DNA of 64,000 bases, taken from NCBI GenBank assembly GCA_037576215.1, contig JBANDB010000015.1, positions 310,001 to 374,000 of the forward strand. Reading direction: 5' to 3'. Within the stretch, counting starts at the first letter, position 1; the number at the start of each line of letters is the position of its first letter. The translations under genes were made by a program, and so were the position numbers. The notes below the pieces were generated by a model. That model was not told the DNA's origin. It worked only from the letters and a program-made list of their open reading frames with translations, and did not search any database. This document shows, piece after piece, positions 1-12,592 of the stretch. Source of the stretch: Armillaria gallica (lineage: Eukaryota > Basidiomycota > Agaricomycetes > Agaricales > Physalacriaceae).

Positions 1-93
1 TGTTGTTGTCATCACATAGCGTTGCTTTGATGCAGTTGTCCTCGTGCATCAGCATGGGGACGTACATATTGAATAGAGGCTGTGTCCCATATG

Positions 94-326
94 GCGTAAT
101 CGGCGAACACCATCAACAGCGCTAGAAGCTTCACTCGGCGCTTAACTCGCAGTGCGCTTGTTTCGTTGACAAGTTCCTTGCAGACAGATTATTCCTCATA
201 CAAGGCGGCCAATGTGGATCATGTGATCGAATTCAATCCGAACTGTCTGGTTCTGAAGGGACAACGTTACGTCGTTAATTCCTCGGACGACATCTTGGCC
301 TATTTTGGGTCGAGCTTTGCGAACGG
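94..326 (+). CDS. Possible internal exon of an unrecognised gene
   Basis: One frame is open from after a TAA near 91 to a clean GTAAGT donor at 327. Its second half reads like protein: a stretch with N-x-D-H-V-I-E-F and then a segment ending Y-F-G-S-S-F-A-N-G at the donor. No ATG starts it and I could not fix the exon before or after it, so the start given is only where the frame opens. I do not recognise the family. It is on the same strand as the HET gene that begins at 743 and could be an upstream gene or a remnant. Confidence 0.3.
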
Positions 327-742
327 GTAAGTCGGAGGTAGAACTTCGCCGTTTAGGCGCTGATCATCATCACGGCGATGCTTGCTGTGTGCGTAGAGTT
401 CCGATATATTTCAGGTGCAAAGGAGAAAGGACTATTATTCTCTCCTTGTAAATACGATATGGAGCATCGATCGAAAGTGGAGGTCATTCATCCACGACTT
501 GGAATTCGGTTATAACACGAAACAAACAGCTACAACATTTTTTCTTGTTTGATCATTAACAAGCGCCGTACAGTATTTGGATACTGGTTCGAAGCCTCAA
601 TGTCAGGCCTGAGAATGCTGTGGCGATGGCCTCACCTGAAGTACGATGTACAATGCGATGACTCCATGCATCCTTGGTTATCAAGCCTCTTATGCCTGTA
701 CTAGCAACTCGCTACACATCTGACAGAAAGTCCGAGTCAAGC

Positions 743-2609
743 ATGGATGACCTCAGAAAAGGTATCTATTCCGTTCCTTTCATTTGATCCAAATGCGCGT
801 TCCACTGAACAATAAAAATCAGCAGCCTACCAAGCCCGAATAGATTGGGTACATGTAACACAAAAATACCGCAAAGACGGCAGTGTAAGGATGTCACAAT
901 AGCATGGAAAGCCACTTGACAACATATTTCAGGCGCTCATTAGGTATGCGAAGTTCCCAAAGGTGACGATCTCCGCCCACACAGAGACCGGCCATGCAGC
1001 AGAGGAGATCGTCGTTCCACTGCAGCGTACCTACACTGGTACACAACCTGTGATATCCGCCTCTCTTGCCAACACACTCTGCACTACCCTCGGCCTTCAC
1101 GGCCTCTTGGAGCAACTAAACACCACTCTCCGAACATCACACACCTTGGACACCCCCGTCCTCTCCTCCGTCCTTGAAGACTACATCACAAAGAACTACG
1201 ACTTTGGCACTGTTTGCGGCATTCTCCGCCCGGCATGGTACACCGAAGACTGGAGTTCAATCCCGGACAGAATACGCAAATGTGAAGAGAAGGACCGGGA
1301 GATGCGACGACGCGTACTGCATGGAAGAGATATTGTTCAGCCGTATGTGTACCCTCGGCGTGCATGGGATTTGTACAGCAATCGTGTTGTGCCAATATGG
1401 ACCGCTGACGATAAAGATCCACATGCGATATCACATGCTTGGGTGGATGAAAATGATCGCGTGGACGTGTGGACGCCCATCAATGGACGCGAATGGCCCG
1501 TGCCTATTCCGAAGGATGCCAACCTCGACCTTATCCGCATTGAGATGCTAAATAGGGGCTTGAAGTACGTCTGGTTGGATGTGCTCTGTTTAAGGCAGAA
1601 AGGAGGGCCGAGGGAGGATCTGCGTGCGGAGGAGTGGGAGCTGGATGTGCCCACCATTGGATCGATCTACAACTTTTACAAGGTGTACTGTTACCTGAGT
1701 GGGCTGGGGCGGCCTCTCCATGTGACAGAGGACTACTTTGACAGTGATCGTTGCTGGTTTAATCGTGCGTGGACGCTGCAGGAGATCGGAGCCCGCGGTT
1801 ATGAAATTTGCGGAGTTACTCCTGATGGCCCACTGGATGCGAAGCCGGACAAGGACGGGAAATATGACACCGAGGTGCTCACGACATTTCACCAGAAGCT
1901 GCGAGGCCTGAGGCGCTTGGACTTACAAACATTTGACGTGCTGGAGGAGATGCGGCGCCGGGTGTCGACAAACCCGGTGGATAAGATTGCGGGGATGGCA
2001 ATGCTTCTGAGCTCATCCACAATACCAGCGTACTACCAGAGCCAGTCCCTCGAGGATGCATGGACAGCCTTGATGAATACGACCCTTGGCCACATGCGGG
2101 GGGATCTATTCTTTTTTTATCCTGAACCGGGAAACGCAGGTGCAAAATGGCGACCGTCATGGGACCAAGTCATGGAGAAGTCTCTGTCTGAGCATGATAC
2201 ATGGGGGGACCCATATATGGGTGTTCGGAAGCATAGAGGGGATTTTGTTGATCGATGTCAGGGGTTCTGCGTTGAAAACGGATTTGTGCGGGGGTTGGCT
2301 GTATTAGGCTCGTCAGGAATGCATAGACATGGGGAGTTGGTTGTTGAAGACGCGCACAGGATACAGTACGTGTTCAACATTACTGCAACGCACCAGTACC
2401 CCATACCCGACGACACGTATACACTGATTGGACCCGAGGACAAATCTTACTGGCCCATCAAGCGCCAGCGCTGGGTGCAGTGGGTAGTCGGGCGAAGACT
2501 GTCAGGTGAGCACTTCGAGAAACTGTCAGTGTTGACAATGGCCAGAGACGTATCAAGAAGAATGTTGGATGTCACAGGCGGAGAAGAGCGAGTCAATATT
2601 CTAGTATAA
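743..2609 (+). CDS. HET-domain protein, copy 1 (three exons)
   Basis: Heterokaryon-incompatibility (HET) domain protein; the family acts in fungal non-self recognition and can trigger cell death after fusion of unlike hyphae. Exons are 743-761, 823-884 and 954-2609. The long frame at 963 opens with GTG, which is not a fungal start, and the second copy at 30.3 kb has the same three-exon layout, so ATG 743 was chosen. HET hallmarks lie around residues 180-300: AISHAWVDENDR, VWLDVLCLRQ and CWFNRAWTLQEI. The acceptor at 821-825 is an AGCAG tandem, so one alanine may be optional. There are no stops or frameshifts in about 575 residues. The N-terminal 150 residues differ strongly from copy 2, while the rest is nearly identical. 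The role in incompatibility is inferred from the family. Confidence 0.82.
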
Positions 2610-5600
2610 TACGGGTACACACATTGTGATCTTCTTCAAGAGTCCATATTCCCGACTCAAACAGCTTTTGAATCCATCACTAGGTTACCACTTCTACATT
2701 CATCCTGGAATAGTCGATTACACAGGACCATTTTTGTAGATGACTAGCAATCCAGTCCGTTGTACAATACCAACAGAAAAGCTATGAGACACATTCTTAT
2801 CCTTCGATCGTCGAAAGTTGGCGTATAAGTTGAGATTCAAAGTTTTTCGTCGACGAGAGCTTTCGGCAGCCTTTTTATCTTTCATCCAAGACCGAAGTTG
2901 GTGAGATGAGTCGAAATGAGTGATCTGCAGGAATAATAGATGAGAATTCGACAGAAATAGCTAACGCGAGGATCAGATATCAGCTAGATATGAAAGAGAG
3001 GGTATACGTATCGACGAGCAGACTGTATACGTGTCCATTGGCACTCGCTGTTATTCTAAACTAAACGGCATGAAAATAATACGAATTTGTTCTCCGTCCG
3101 AGTTACTGACTTTTTGTTCCCTCCTGCAGGCTTCCCGCATCTGTGGACAAGGGAAACTTACGTGGGGCAGACAAAATGGCATACAGAAGGCGGGTTTTCC
3201 CGGCATCTAACGCCAGTATTGACATTAACGATCACGACCACATAAAAGAAAGGCACACCTTCGAAATGAGAGATAGAGCAAGTGGAGTGGCACAGACTGA
3301 TACACTAGAACATATCTCGGGGTAGGACCATACAAGTATTCAGTGAGCCGGACATTGAAGCGACGCGGGAGTGCGTGCACATAGCCGCGTATCAAGAGCA
3401 ACGAATGAAATGGCGGCATGATCATGATGAAATAATGGAAGAGTCAAGATGGAGAGCACATACTCTTCGATGTGCCATTCCACCTAGACGGATTATCTGG
3501 GAAATCGCAGCAGTCACCGCTTGATAGCAAAGGCAGCGCGACTTCTAGACAAAGCTCTGGTATACCACAAACAGAAAAGAGGCAGAGATTGAGTGCTTAG
3601 ACTGTTGAAACTGAGGGTGGATGCGAGCAAAAAAAAAAAAGGTCGCACCCCACTAGCACTGCGGTCGAGCCGAACTCGGAAAGTCCGTCCTCGTTGACCG
3701 ACCGTACTAGGTTTCGGTGGGCCGATGAAAAAAACCTTCCCCACATAGCATCCATGAGCAATTTCGTTCGTTTCTCCCAGAAATCTTATCCTTCACTGGC
3801 GCGACGGTGTCGAGGATATTGAAAGTCCAAAATGACGCGTTACCATGCGTTTGTTTCTGGTCTACTGACATGCCCGTTTTGCTTCGCAATCAAATGCGCA
3901 AAAACCGGTGTATTGAGCAGCCAACGCAGTGCTACATAGTAATATCACGTGCAGCTACATAGACAAGCATGAAGTCGAGATGGCTAAGGCAAGAATAAGA
4001 CATTGGGAATGTGAAAGAGGCATGTGTGATGTACGTACACTGGAAAGTACCTCGGAACTTCGCATCTGCACTGAAAATTGTCTCACAAGCTGAGAATGTC
4101 ACGATAACCTGACTATATGCGTGTCCCGAATGTGATCTGTTCCTTGGAAAGCGATGGACAGCACCGAGAAGAATGGTACGTACATTTCCCTATTCCAACG
4201 AGTGTTAGAAAAGTTGATTTCTCTTTAATTTTGCCTGTGTTGTCGTCGTCGTCGAAAAGTTGACTACGTCGATATCGCGACTACCGCGGAATGACGTGTT
4301 AGCTCAAGACGGACTAGTAATTGACTATGAGTAAAACGGCATTATCCAGGTCGAATGACGCACCATCTGAATGCGTAATGTCGGCTATCATTTACCTCTG
4401 CTACCTCGAAGCGTCATCCAGCTTCGATGCGACGGTCCTGCATCAAACAAGGACCGTGTACTCGAGAATGAAATGTCAATCGCCAAATCGTGGACAAAGA
4501 GTGGGCCTAGGGCGGTCTCTATGGCGACGTTGAGGAGTTCTCCATGGATGGGGATGGATAGGTTAGGATCGGGAGCAGCATGGTGGTCGTTGTGGACAAG
4601 TACACTTCGGTTCCCAGAAGACAGCGCGCGCTTGGCATTGATATACGCTACTGTAACCGATAGCCACAACGTAGGCATTCTTGAAGAGGCGGTATCGGAG
4701 AGGCGCATAGAAGCCAGAGGTGCTGTATCCGATAGTGAGTCTAATACTGATCTAAACATCCGCGAAGAGACAACATGGGGACACTGGATAGCGAGCTGTG
4801 TTAGGTTCATCAATTCATACATCAATGGCGTTGGAACTGGTGCACGTACCTGTCGATACAAGGAAGCCGAACGACCAAAGTTACATAGAGTGACGAGTCT
4901 ATCTGATTGAAGGTACAGATACGTTGCTCCCTTCACGTCTTCGTTATCTGGTGGAAGCGAAGGAAAATGACCGTTCCCATGCTAACATGATGCCGATGTG
5001 ACTGATCGACTTCCCGCAAATTAGGCCACGCGATGATTACCTACAAAAGGGATGGAATAAAGGCAAAGGAGACTCTAAGAGTCGTGTATAACCGGTCAGA
5101 TAAATGAGAAAAGAGAACACGGGTCATGGGGTCTTAGAAGATGTCGATGAAGACGGAACGTCAGTCAGTCCTGGGCTGCTATCTGGTGGCACGGAAGTTG
5201 GCCTGATCTTGGACCGCTGAGCGACAGAGAAATATCACCGCCCGAAGTTCGTATGCAGTGAAAAAGGAGTACATGGGAACAGAAATTTTATTCGGGCTAC
5301 GTAGATACAACGTATATCTGATGCAAGGTGTTAGCGAACGCGTCATCAGGTAAAATGGTAATGGCCTACAAAGAGGTGGAGAACGTCACGCTGAGTATCT
5401 CCTTCGTGATACGGTATTCTAGACGACGAAGGTCAGGCAAGGAATTTTTGGTGATGAGAAGGACAAATTCACCATCTAATAACACTGAGGGGTTGCATAG
5501 AAAATCCTCGGATATCATGATCAGCTTGTGCGACGGGGAATACGGGCCTTCAGAGACTTGGGAAAGTTTCGTTGCAAGAATTCCTACAGCGCCGAAAGAA

Positions 5601-6465
5601 GGGGGGTTGAGCCTCGGAGGAAGTTTTGAAAAGGGTATGAAGACTCACCAGTGTCATCCCAGAGATCGTCTTCAATCCTCGTACCAAGAGGAGCCGAGAA
5701 CCAGCCATCTCCAAGAATAAGGCCGAGTTCAGAAGCTCCGTCAAAAGAACGCTAGAGATCGCAGACAGAAAAAATGAATGAAAAATGGGCGATAAACAAA
5801 GAGAAAGGTCGCGCTTAATCATCACGGCTGGGTACGAGCTCCATTTTCGCCTTTGTCTTCGTCTAACGCGTCAAAACCAGCTGTAGAACAGTAGTCCCGT
5901 AAATAAAGCAAAGGTGCAGGGAAGGGGTGCAGTATGTGCATGAGTCGCAAGGTGCTGGGCGTCAAGAAAGGAAGGAAGGGAAGGAAGGAACGCCAAGTCG
6001 GAGCACCAATCACAACAGGTCCCCCGGACACTATGCACGCACGGACCCTCGACGCGTTTCCGTGGGAAAGCCTGCGAAGTCCTTTCGGATCCGCACTCGA
6101 TGCAGGGCTGCTTCATTCTATACAGACCACCGTTTCCCTTTTTATGCATTGTGACCAGGCTTCTTCGTGCGCAGTGGTCGACGAGAGCATCACTATTCAC
6201 GAAATGTCTATTCTCTGCTCGTCAATGACCTGGGGGAATTTCAGAGTCAGTCTCTATTGGTGGTGCGGTCACAATCAATAAACAAGGGTTTATGGGAGCT
6301 AAATACCCGTGGATTTGGAACTTGTCATTGCGTACGGATGGACCCAGTTTTGTTCGGTCCGGGTGGTTGCCGACGAGTTAAGTTACCGGATCCGGTCAGT
6401 TACAGGGTCCGCCGCGGCTCTTCCCTTTGCCATCATCGAATTCCGCTCTCATCTCCCGTGAAATG
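1411..6465. repeat. Segmental duplication, copy A
   Basis: From the HET-domain coding sequence to about 6465 this sequence matches 31033-40608 in the same order and orientation, apart from insertions in the other copy. Anchors include the 3' end of the HET gene, the block near 3120-3330, the block near 4500-4800 and the stretch CGGCTCTTCCCTTTGCCATC near 6415. Copy A has the empty site for the LINE found in copy B (4861-4890 here) and lacks the 133-base insert seen at 32411. The boundary values are visual estimates. Confidence 0.8.
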
Positions 6466-8003
6466 GCACTCATCTTATTTGAGATGACTCTGTGCTGACA
6501 GAACTTTCTCGCATCATCGGCATCCATTGGCCAATTCACGACATTCTTAAATGCTCAGTCTGGGTCCGACTCTGAAATGTACAGCGCGCCGAATTGAAGA
6601 CGCATACGGATCGGTCATGGGCTACCATATTCTTATTGTTTTGCACTGAATGAGACTGGTATCTCATCCCGTTTGTCCTGGCATTGACACTAACAAGATC
6701 CACACCATCATCAGATAGCAAATTCGAACGGAGCTTCATGGACAACGTCCGAAATTCTCTCGCCCAAGCCGTCTTATCTCGCTCTGTGTACATGATCGAA
6801 GGATTGAAGGAAGACATGAATCGCGTACCTAGGCGTGCGAACGTTCCAGAGGCCTACATTCTAGCACTGCTATTTGATCCCTACTTTTAGGTGCACCGCA
6901 TTCCTGCCTACAGCTGTAGCCGGAGTCTGTTCAATTCGGTGGGCGCCTTTTTCGAGGTCTGTCTTCCGTAAGTGTTCTATCTTTTCATTCAATCTTCTGA
7001 TCTCACATGGTCCCTGTATAGACCACGGCGACCTTGTCATCGTTCTTCACAGCTGCCGGCTTCAATATGTCAGTGCTGATAGCTGTATTTTAAGCGTGTT
7101 CATCAGGATATCACATTGCTGTTACGAATCTTGATGTACGTCGACCGCTTTACTTGAAAGTGTATCTTCCTGATTTATGGAAAGCTATAGGAAGTTTTTT
7201 GATGACGGAGGCTGTTCGGATAATGGGCTAAGATCCAAGAATGCTCGAGCGCTTAACGATGGGCTCAGTACATTGCCAGTCATCATCCTCCATGTCGATC
7301 TGTAAGGCATTGAAGCGACCATTCTTCCAGAGTCGGTACCATAACTTGCTATGTCCTGGTTTTGGACAACGGCGCCGTAAGTACTTTACGCTTGATGTAC
7401 GGTTCATTTTTGACGCTGCTGTAGTGCTGTTGGATCTCTGATGTATTGCTCTCAAGAGTAGCGCGACGATCCCTCTCTGTGCACATCTACTACCTACGGT
7501 ACGAGACTTCTAAGGTCCGAACAGCTCGAAGATCTTACGGTTTGCGATATCACCAGGATCCACGAAATCGACTACGATACAGGAGCGAGCATGACTCCTA
7601 GGATCGACCGTCACTGCACACTGGAATGGACTCCCTGTCCGACTTTTACTGTCCAATTTTGGTTTGTATGGAAGCTGGCAACAACGGTGAGTTGCTATGC
7701 ACCACCTTAAAACAGCTTATTCATAAACTCTAATACAGCATTGTATGCACAACAGCTTGTCCGTGCCGGTTAATGCACATGCTCCCAATGACACCTAGAC
7801 AACAAGCCTCCTCGTGTACGATGGCCGCGCTGCGAATCACATTAGAATCTCCTGACCGTCTGGTCCGGGTGGTGCAGTGCTGTAGACACTGCTTCTGATG
7901 GCGCGTGGAGGCATTCCCGAAAGGCCGTATCAGAACTGCCATCCTCGATTATGGGAAGCAACGGGTATAAGGACGAGCAAGTTTTTCGACCAATAGCACC
8001 GTA
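2610..8003. other. No resolvable gene; duplicated non-coding or decayed coding sequence
   Basis: No long protein-like frame occurs here. On the minus strand, 4388-4936 stays open and has an intron-like stretch (GTACGTGCAC to CACAG, about 4795-4850), and copy B keeps a similar open part at 34255-34449, so a small multi-exon gene or its relic may exist on minus. The plus strand is open over the same bases, so I cannot decide. A run of eleven A lies near 3631. From 6470 to 8003 I see splice-like signals but nothing I can name. Confidence 0.5.
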
Positions 8004-8831
8004 ATGCCTCATCACATTTCAACCAAGATGACCACAAAAACGGCGCGCTTTGCCGACTCGCCCAATGACACGTACTCATATGGTACGAACCATTTGTCTT
8101 CACCAGTAGCGATTTGTTCGTCTCAGAGACTGCTTCGTCGGCCGCCTACTAGCCGGCATCATCACTCTCGGTCGCTGAATGATACTCCCTCACCCGAGTA
8201 TAACAATTCTTTGCTGCCATCTTTACCCAGCTTCTCTTCTCCCGAGTATTCCCCGTATTCTTCTCTAATCATCCGTACTGTCCTCCCTTTATCCTCATCA
8301 TCATCTCGGCCACTTTCCACTCAACCTCCTCCAACACCCGACGGACTACGACACCCAATCACCCTCCCGCCTGTCAAAGAAAACTTTCCAGAGACATCGA
8401 CTACAGTCGACATCCGCGATTCTCTCCGACCACCATGCCTCAGCATCGACTTGTCTCAGGATAGCTCACCATACATCGTGACACTCCGAGACAAACCGGA
8501 TATGTCTCTTAACAGCTTTCCCACAAACATGATCCTTGTATCAAGGTACCTTCCGTGGCGAATTCACATATCACCGAGTTCGGTTAGGGACGTGGTCGTC
8601 GCCCTCTATACGGTGTTGCGTACGAGGGTCACCAATGAGGAGATGAAGGCGGTGGGAGGTAAAGATGTGATGAACACTTTTGCAAAACGGGTAGAAAGGG
8701 CGGGAGAAGAGGAGAGAAGGAAGGGCATAAGGAGAGTTGATTTCTTGCTGGGATATACCAGGCTCGTTGGGATAGAGCCTAGTACGGATGAGCCGGGAGT
8801 CTGGAAGATTTGTTTGACGCCACTGTCGTAG
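8004..8831 (+). CDS. DUF6699-domain protein (single exon)
   Basis: A 275-residue protein read from ATG 8004 without introns. The first 150 residues are rich in Ser, Pro and Thr and probably disordered. The last 110 residues carry the basidiomycete DUF6699 signature: LPWRIHISPSSVRDVVVALY, then a charged helix, then GIRRVDFLLG and VGIEPS-x4-PGVWKI close to the C-terminus. Function is unknown for this family, which is greatly expanded in mushrooms. The frame is clean and long relative to neighbouring sequence, and codon choice looks like real coding sequence. It has no obvious partner gene. Confidence 0.8.
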   Translation: MPHHISTKMTTKTARFADSPNDTYSYGTNHLSSPVAICSSQRLLRRPPTSRHHHSRSLNDTPSPEYNNSLLPSLPSFSSPEYSPYSSLIIRTVLPLSSSSSRPLSTQPPPTPDGLRHPITLPPVKENFPETSTTVDIRDSLRPPCLSIDLSQDSSPYIVTLRDKPDMSLNSFPTNMILVSRYLPWRIHISPSSVRDVVVALYTVLRTRVTNEEMKAVGGKDVMNTFAKRVERAGEEERRKGIRRVDFLLGYTRLVGIEPSTDEPGVWKICLTPLS

Positions 8832-9058
8832 CGCTTTTGAGATTTGCTCATCTTACCCTCAGCAATGGTTTGTATTCTAGTGTGTTACGAGATTCACTAG
8901 AAGTCCATTATCAATGCACACAGCATCCCCGTGTTTCGCTATAACAACAGGGATACGGTAATCCAACGCAGGAAGCGCCTCAACATACGTCGATCTTTTC
9001 TATCTTCCCAAAAGAGCGGAGAACTGAGCAGGCGAGCAATACATCCCTCGCAAATTCA

Positions 9059-9705
9059 ATGTCATACCCTTGGCGTACCGTCAAAACTACGTGCGAAGTC
9101 AGTTCAGACTCCAATGAATCGATCGGAGATACTGCTGCAGCGCAGAGGATGTCTTCAGATGAAGAGTGCGTCAGTGGGGGGACAGTATGCACCCAGCGAG
9201 AATTTTGGAAAGTGACCTCCACGGCTGTAGCGGTCAAGGATCATGGCGATTCGACGCCGTTTGGCGCTGGCGCGGGAGATTTGGGTGAGGATGATGTTGA
9301 AATCTTGTTGGTTCCAATCAGGGGTCTATCCGGTCCGGTAGTGCGCAAAGAGCCTCGAGACTTTCTGAGTGTTATCAGACCGCGGATATCAAGCATCGGG
9401 CGATGTGGATAACGAGTATATCGCCGCGCTTGATAAAGAGGTCACTGACAAGACTACGCCGCGTCTTCGTGGCATTGTAGCGTACTGAGAGTTAGAAGCA
9501 TCATCGCAGCAGAAAGTTTCCTCCGAAATGCCAAGTGATAAGTGGCTACGTTCTTCGGCCATGACACTAGAACAGCCCAAAATCGAGAACCGTGGACATG
9601 ATGGAGAGTCTAAATTGCTGCCGATTAGTATGCGAACTAATAATAATGAATATAAATCCACCTCTTCATCCAATTCCGAGGAGAAATCGTTGGAAAACAG
9701 ATAAT
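9059..9705 (+). pseudogene. Unrecognised acidic protein gene, probably broken
   Basis: Two protein-like open stretches follow one another on plus. The first runs from ATG 9059 to about 9412 and is Ser/Asp/Glu-rich. The second, in another frame, runs from about 9400 to a stop near 9704. It reads smoothly through a Thr/Lys-rich segment, then a TGA at 9486-9488, then more Ser/Asn/Glu-rich coding-like sequence in the same frame. The frame change may be a small intron ending near 9383, but I could not fix the donor. The single TGA makes the gene look inactivated, and it matches the TGA-only decay seen in the transposons. No family is recognised. Confidence 0.35.
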
Positions 9706-10560
9706 CGTCCTAGCCAATGAGGAGAGACGAGCTTGAAAAATCAGGGAACGGTGACATACGCTTGAAGGAAAGTAAGCTTAAAGATTAAATATTTGTGACT
9801 TGTGTCGTAGCTTTTAGCCAAAGCAACAGTATCGGCGGGGATAAATAAACCACCCATGATGTTTTTAAAAAATTATCAAACAATGGCCCATGCACAAGAA
9901 AAGGACAAACGACGATATGCGATTTAAGAAGCGAACGATCCAAAGGCGGTTGTTGAATGTGTATCAGGCAAATTTCTTGAAGAGACAGAAGCATCGCAGT
10001 CCGAGTTCGGCTCGTCGTTTGCTCGTTCTTTCGTGTCTATGATCCGGTTCGGATCCTGTTCACAGTGAACGTCAAGTTCTCAGAGTAGGTGGCAATAGCA
10101 GTCCATCCGTTGCAACTGACGAGTCAACAGATCGCTCATCCTGATCAGTTATTAGAAGGTTAGCATGATTCGAAAGAGAAGAGTAATAGGGTGCACTTGT
10201 ATCGAAAGCATTGATTGCACTTCGTTTCCTAATTGTGCCCTATAGTTCCGTCGTTCCATCAGTTATAATTCTGACAATCTGGTTACACGAGGCTCATTAG
10301 ACGATTCCAAACAGGTGGTGAATGCACTTACTCCTTCACCGAATACTGGCAATGAAGATATCCTCCGACTATTGCTTTCTATGGTCCCCATCTTAGTGTC
10401 ACGAAGAAGCTCTCAGTATCTTCTCATTATTCACTTGCGAGGAGCCCACAATTCCCTGAATTTTCTCTGTACATTCGGAAAACCTGACTATATGCGCTTA
10501 ATTACGTGGTCCAAAACCAATTGCAGATGGGAGATACACGTACTACTATCCTGTCCTCCA
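9706..10560. other. No gene seen
   Basis: AT-rich sequence with short open frames only. The one notable item is a copy of a 16-base motif (AACCTGACTATATGCG) at 10481-10496 that recurs elsewhere in the window. Confidence 0.5.
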
Positions 10561-10986
10561 CTAAAGACGATCAAGGTGGAGTGCTAGCGATTCGGTGCCC
10601 TCGCCGTCGTCGAGGTCCTGTAAAATTTGTTCCCGTCGTTGGACATTGTCCTAGTCTTGTGCTCCATCGTAACGATGCCCGAGTTAGGATTCCTGAACAA
10701 TGGAACTGCAGAGCACTTACTTTGGCCTCGGCGTCCATCTTTGGAGCTCTGACGTACCCTGCTGCGCCTGTATACGTCCTTCCGAGGACAGCCAGAATTC
10801 GCAGAAATTGTCCTGTATGTCGTGTATATATCTTAGTATTCAAACTCAGAACAAACACAAGAAACAACGTACGAGGTGCTGCTATCCACATCGTTTTCGC
10901 CTATTGTCGAGCTGGGTATTGGTACCAGATCGACGAAAAGAGGGGTGAGCAGCAGGGTCGATGATGATGGTAGGAGGACGAGCCAT
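10561..10986 (-). CDS. Small unknown protein, possibly with a 6-base exon
   Basis: Model: exons 10986-10926, 10878-10873, 10812-10721 and 10650-10561, giving 82 residues with all joins in phase. The first exon runs from ATG through a Pro/Ile-rich start to F-R-R-S. The third exon reads QFLRILAVLGRTYTGAAGYV and then a Lys/Asp-rich stretch. The fourth is acidic and helical, ending H-L-D-R-L before TAG. The 6-base exon CACCTC is inferred because it divides an otherwise 113-base intron into introns of 47 and 60 bases, the usual size here; skipping it also keeps the frame. No signal peptide or known domain is seen, though the basic N-terminus would suit a mitochondrial protein. Confidence 0.5.
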
Positions 10987-11436
10987 GGGTCCCTAAAATT
11001 GGGATCGGGATCCCTGAAGTTCGAACCCCACAATTTTTAGATCATCAATCAACGCTTGCTAGGGAATTTTCTCCACAGCCCGAGTTAGCCGAAAAATTGT
11101 GATTTTGAAGGTCATGTTCTCTATAAACACGCAAAATTGTTATCGTCATACTCACCGTGATTTTTCTCTTTCTCAATTCGTGCTCAATATTTTGAGAGTC
11201 GGGTCATCATACCTCATTACTTACGGAACATAATCTATAGTAACTATTCAAACATTCTGGAGCCAAGATCACAGGTCAACAGTCCAGCATGTATGGAGTA
11301 TGAAACGTGCATGCCGCGGACTCATGCTAGGTTCGCTGGTGCGTTCAATCTACCGGCCGTAATTGATAAGTAGCCCTATAATCATTGATTATGGTCCTAT
11401 TTATCACCTAGCGTCATGTAAACGAGTAGTAGATAT
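10987..11436. other. Intergenic, nothing recognised
   Basis: No protein-like frame on either strand. The segment lies between the 5' end of the 82-residue gene and the 3' end of the minus-strand metacaspase. Confidence 0.5.
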
Positions 11437-12592
11437 TTAAATTTCGAAAAGACACTCACCGACACTCCACAGACGGCCCGTATATCCATCACCATGAATA
11501 ACAGGCGTCTGCGAAGGAAGAGCTCCGATTCGAGCCATGAGCTGCCCGTAAGTCATGGTTCTTTCAGCGTCTGACTTCAAGGCGTGGAGAAGTGCCTGTG
11601 TAAAAGCCCCGTGTATCTTACCGCTTGGTTCTGCGAAACCTTCCAACGCAATCTGATAACCCTTGCATGCAACAAGAAAAATATGAGACTCGGAACCTCT
11701 GCCCCAAAACCGGTGTTCTCCCGACTTCTCGTACAAAACTCTGCCCATGTCAGGAAGAGGATTTGCATAGCGAACCTTCCCCGACCTGCAATTCTGGACA
11801 TCAACCATTGTGCCTCCGTGACAACAGTCAAGCACGAATGTGATCTTGGCGGATATCCCAGAAATGATAGCATCAATATCTCTGTCGGTGATATCAAATA
11901 CCATTTCTCCATTGGCGACGCTCCCCCGATCTATAGGGCAGATTGCCTCTACAACGTCTTCCTGCATTGAAGGCGATCTGGAGTACACAGATCCTGAATA
12001 TCGAGTACCATGCCCGGCGTAGTATATGAGAAGGCTATCGTTCTCCTGGGCGTCACGGACCAAATTACGAATAGCGCCAAGGATGTTGGCACGAGTTGGT
12101 TGCGTACTGGTGTGGTCTGTTATCAAGGTTATGTCGTTTGGACGAAAATGATTTAGCCGAACGAGCACGTCGTGCAGACCCTCGACATCATTCAGAGGTC
12201 CATCGAGAGGGTTCTCCTTGTAGTACTGTATCCCAATGAGTAGCGCACGGCGCTTGGGTAAAGGGGGATGGTCTTGAATGTAAAAGTCGCGGGCGGTCTC
12301 GGAGTCAAAGGGATACGAATTACTGAAGTAGTTCTCTGGGCAGTACTGTGGGATGCAGGAGCCTTTGAAAACTGGCTTATTGTGAATGTTCTCCGACGCG
12401 TATGAGAAGTTGATGGAAAGCATTGGCACTTGCAAACTATCCGCTGTCCAATGTGTCAGTCCTGGGGACGACGGGGGCAGGCCTTTAGCACCAAGTGATA
12501 CAGTGAACGAGTCAGCACTCACAGATAGGATGTGGGTGGTTTGGAACGCAGAAATAGGGAATGGGAGAGCAGGAATGCCATGGAAGTATCAT
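11437..12592 (-). CDS. Metacaspase (peptidase C14), copy 1
   Basis: Cysteine protease of the caspase fold; fungal metacaspases cleave after Arg or Lys and act in stress responses, protein quality control and cell death. Exons 12592-12523 and 12443-11437 give about 358 residues. The long frame opens at 12522 with GTG, which is really a GTGAGT donor, so ATG 12590-12592 in the upstream exon was chosen; the join is in phase. The catalytic core shows RRALLIGIQYY, the His motif YYAGHG (His near residue 168) and the Cys motif LDCCHGG (Cys near 231). A GTGAGT at 11455 could splice to a short alternative last exon ending G-D-K. It is divergently placed with the second metacaspase, about 600 bases away. 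Confidence 0.85.

Noticed and set aside
963..965. GTG as the start of the first HET gene
   Set aside because: GTG is not a normal fungal start. Both copies give ATG-initiated models with two short upstream exons and matching intron phases.
3631..3641. Poly(A) run as a retroposon tail
   Set aside because: No target duplication or element body is visible beside it, and the matching part of copy B lacks the run, so simple slippage is enough.
4371..4910. 179-codon plus-strand open frame
   Set aside because: The minus strand is open over the same bases, the second duplicate does not keep the plus frame, and no motif is recognised.
10506..10964. 152-codon plus-strand open frame
   Set aside because: Arg/Cys-rich and without motifs. 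The minus strand gives a phase-consistent spliced protein instead.
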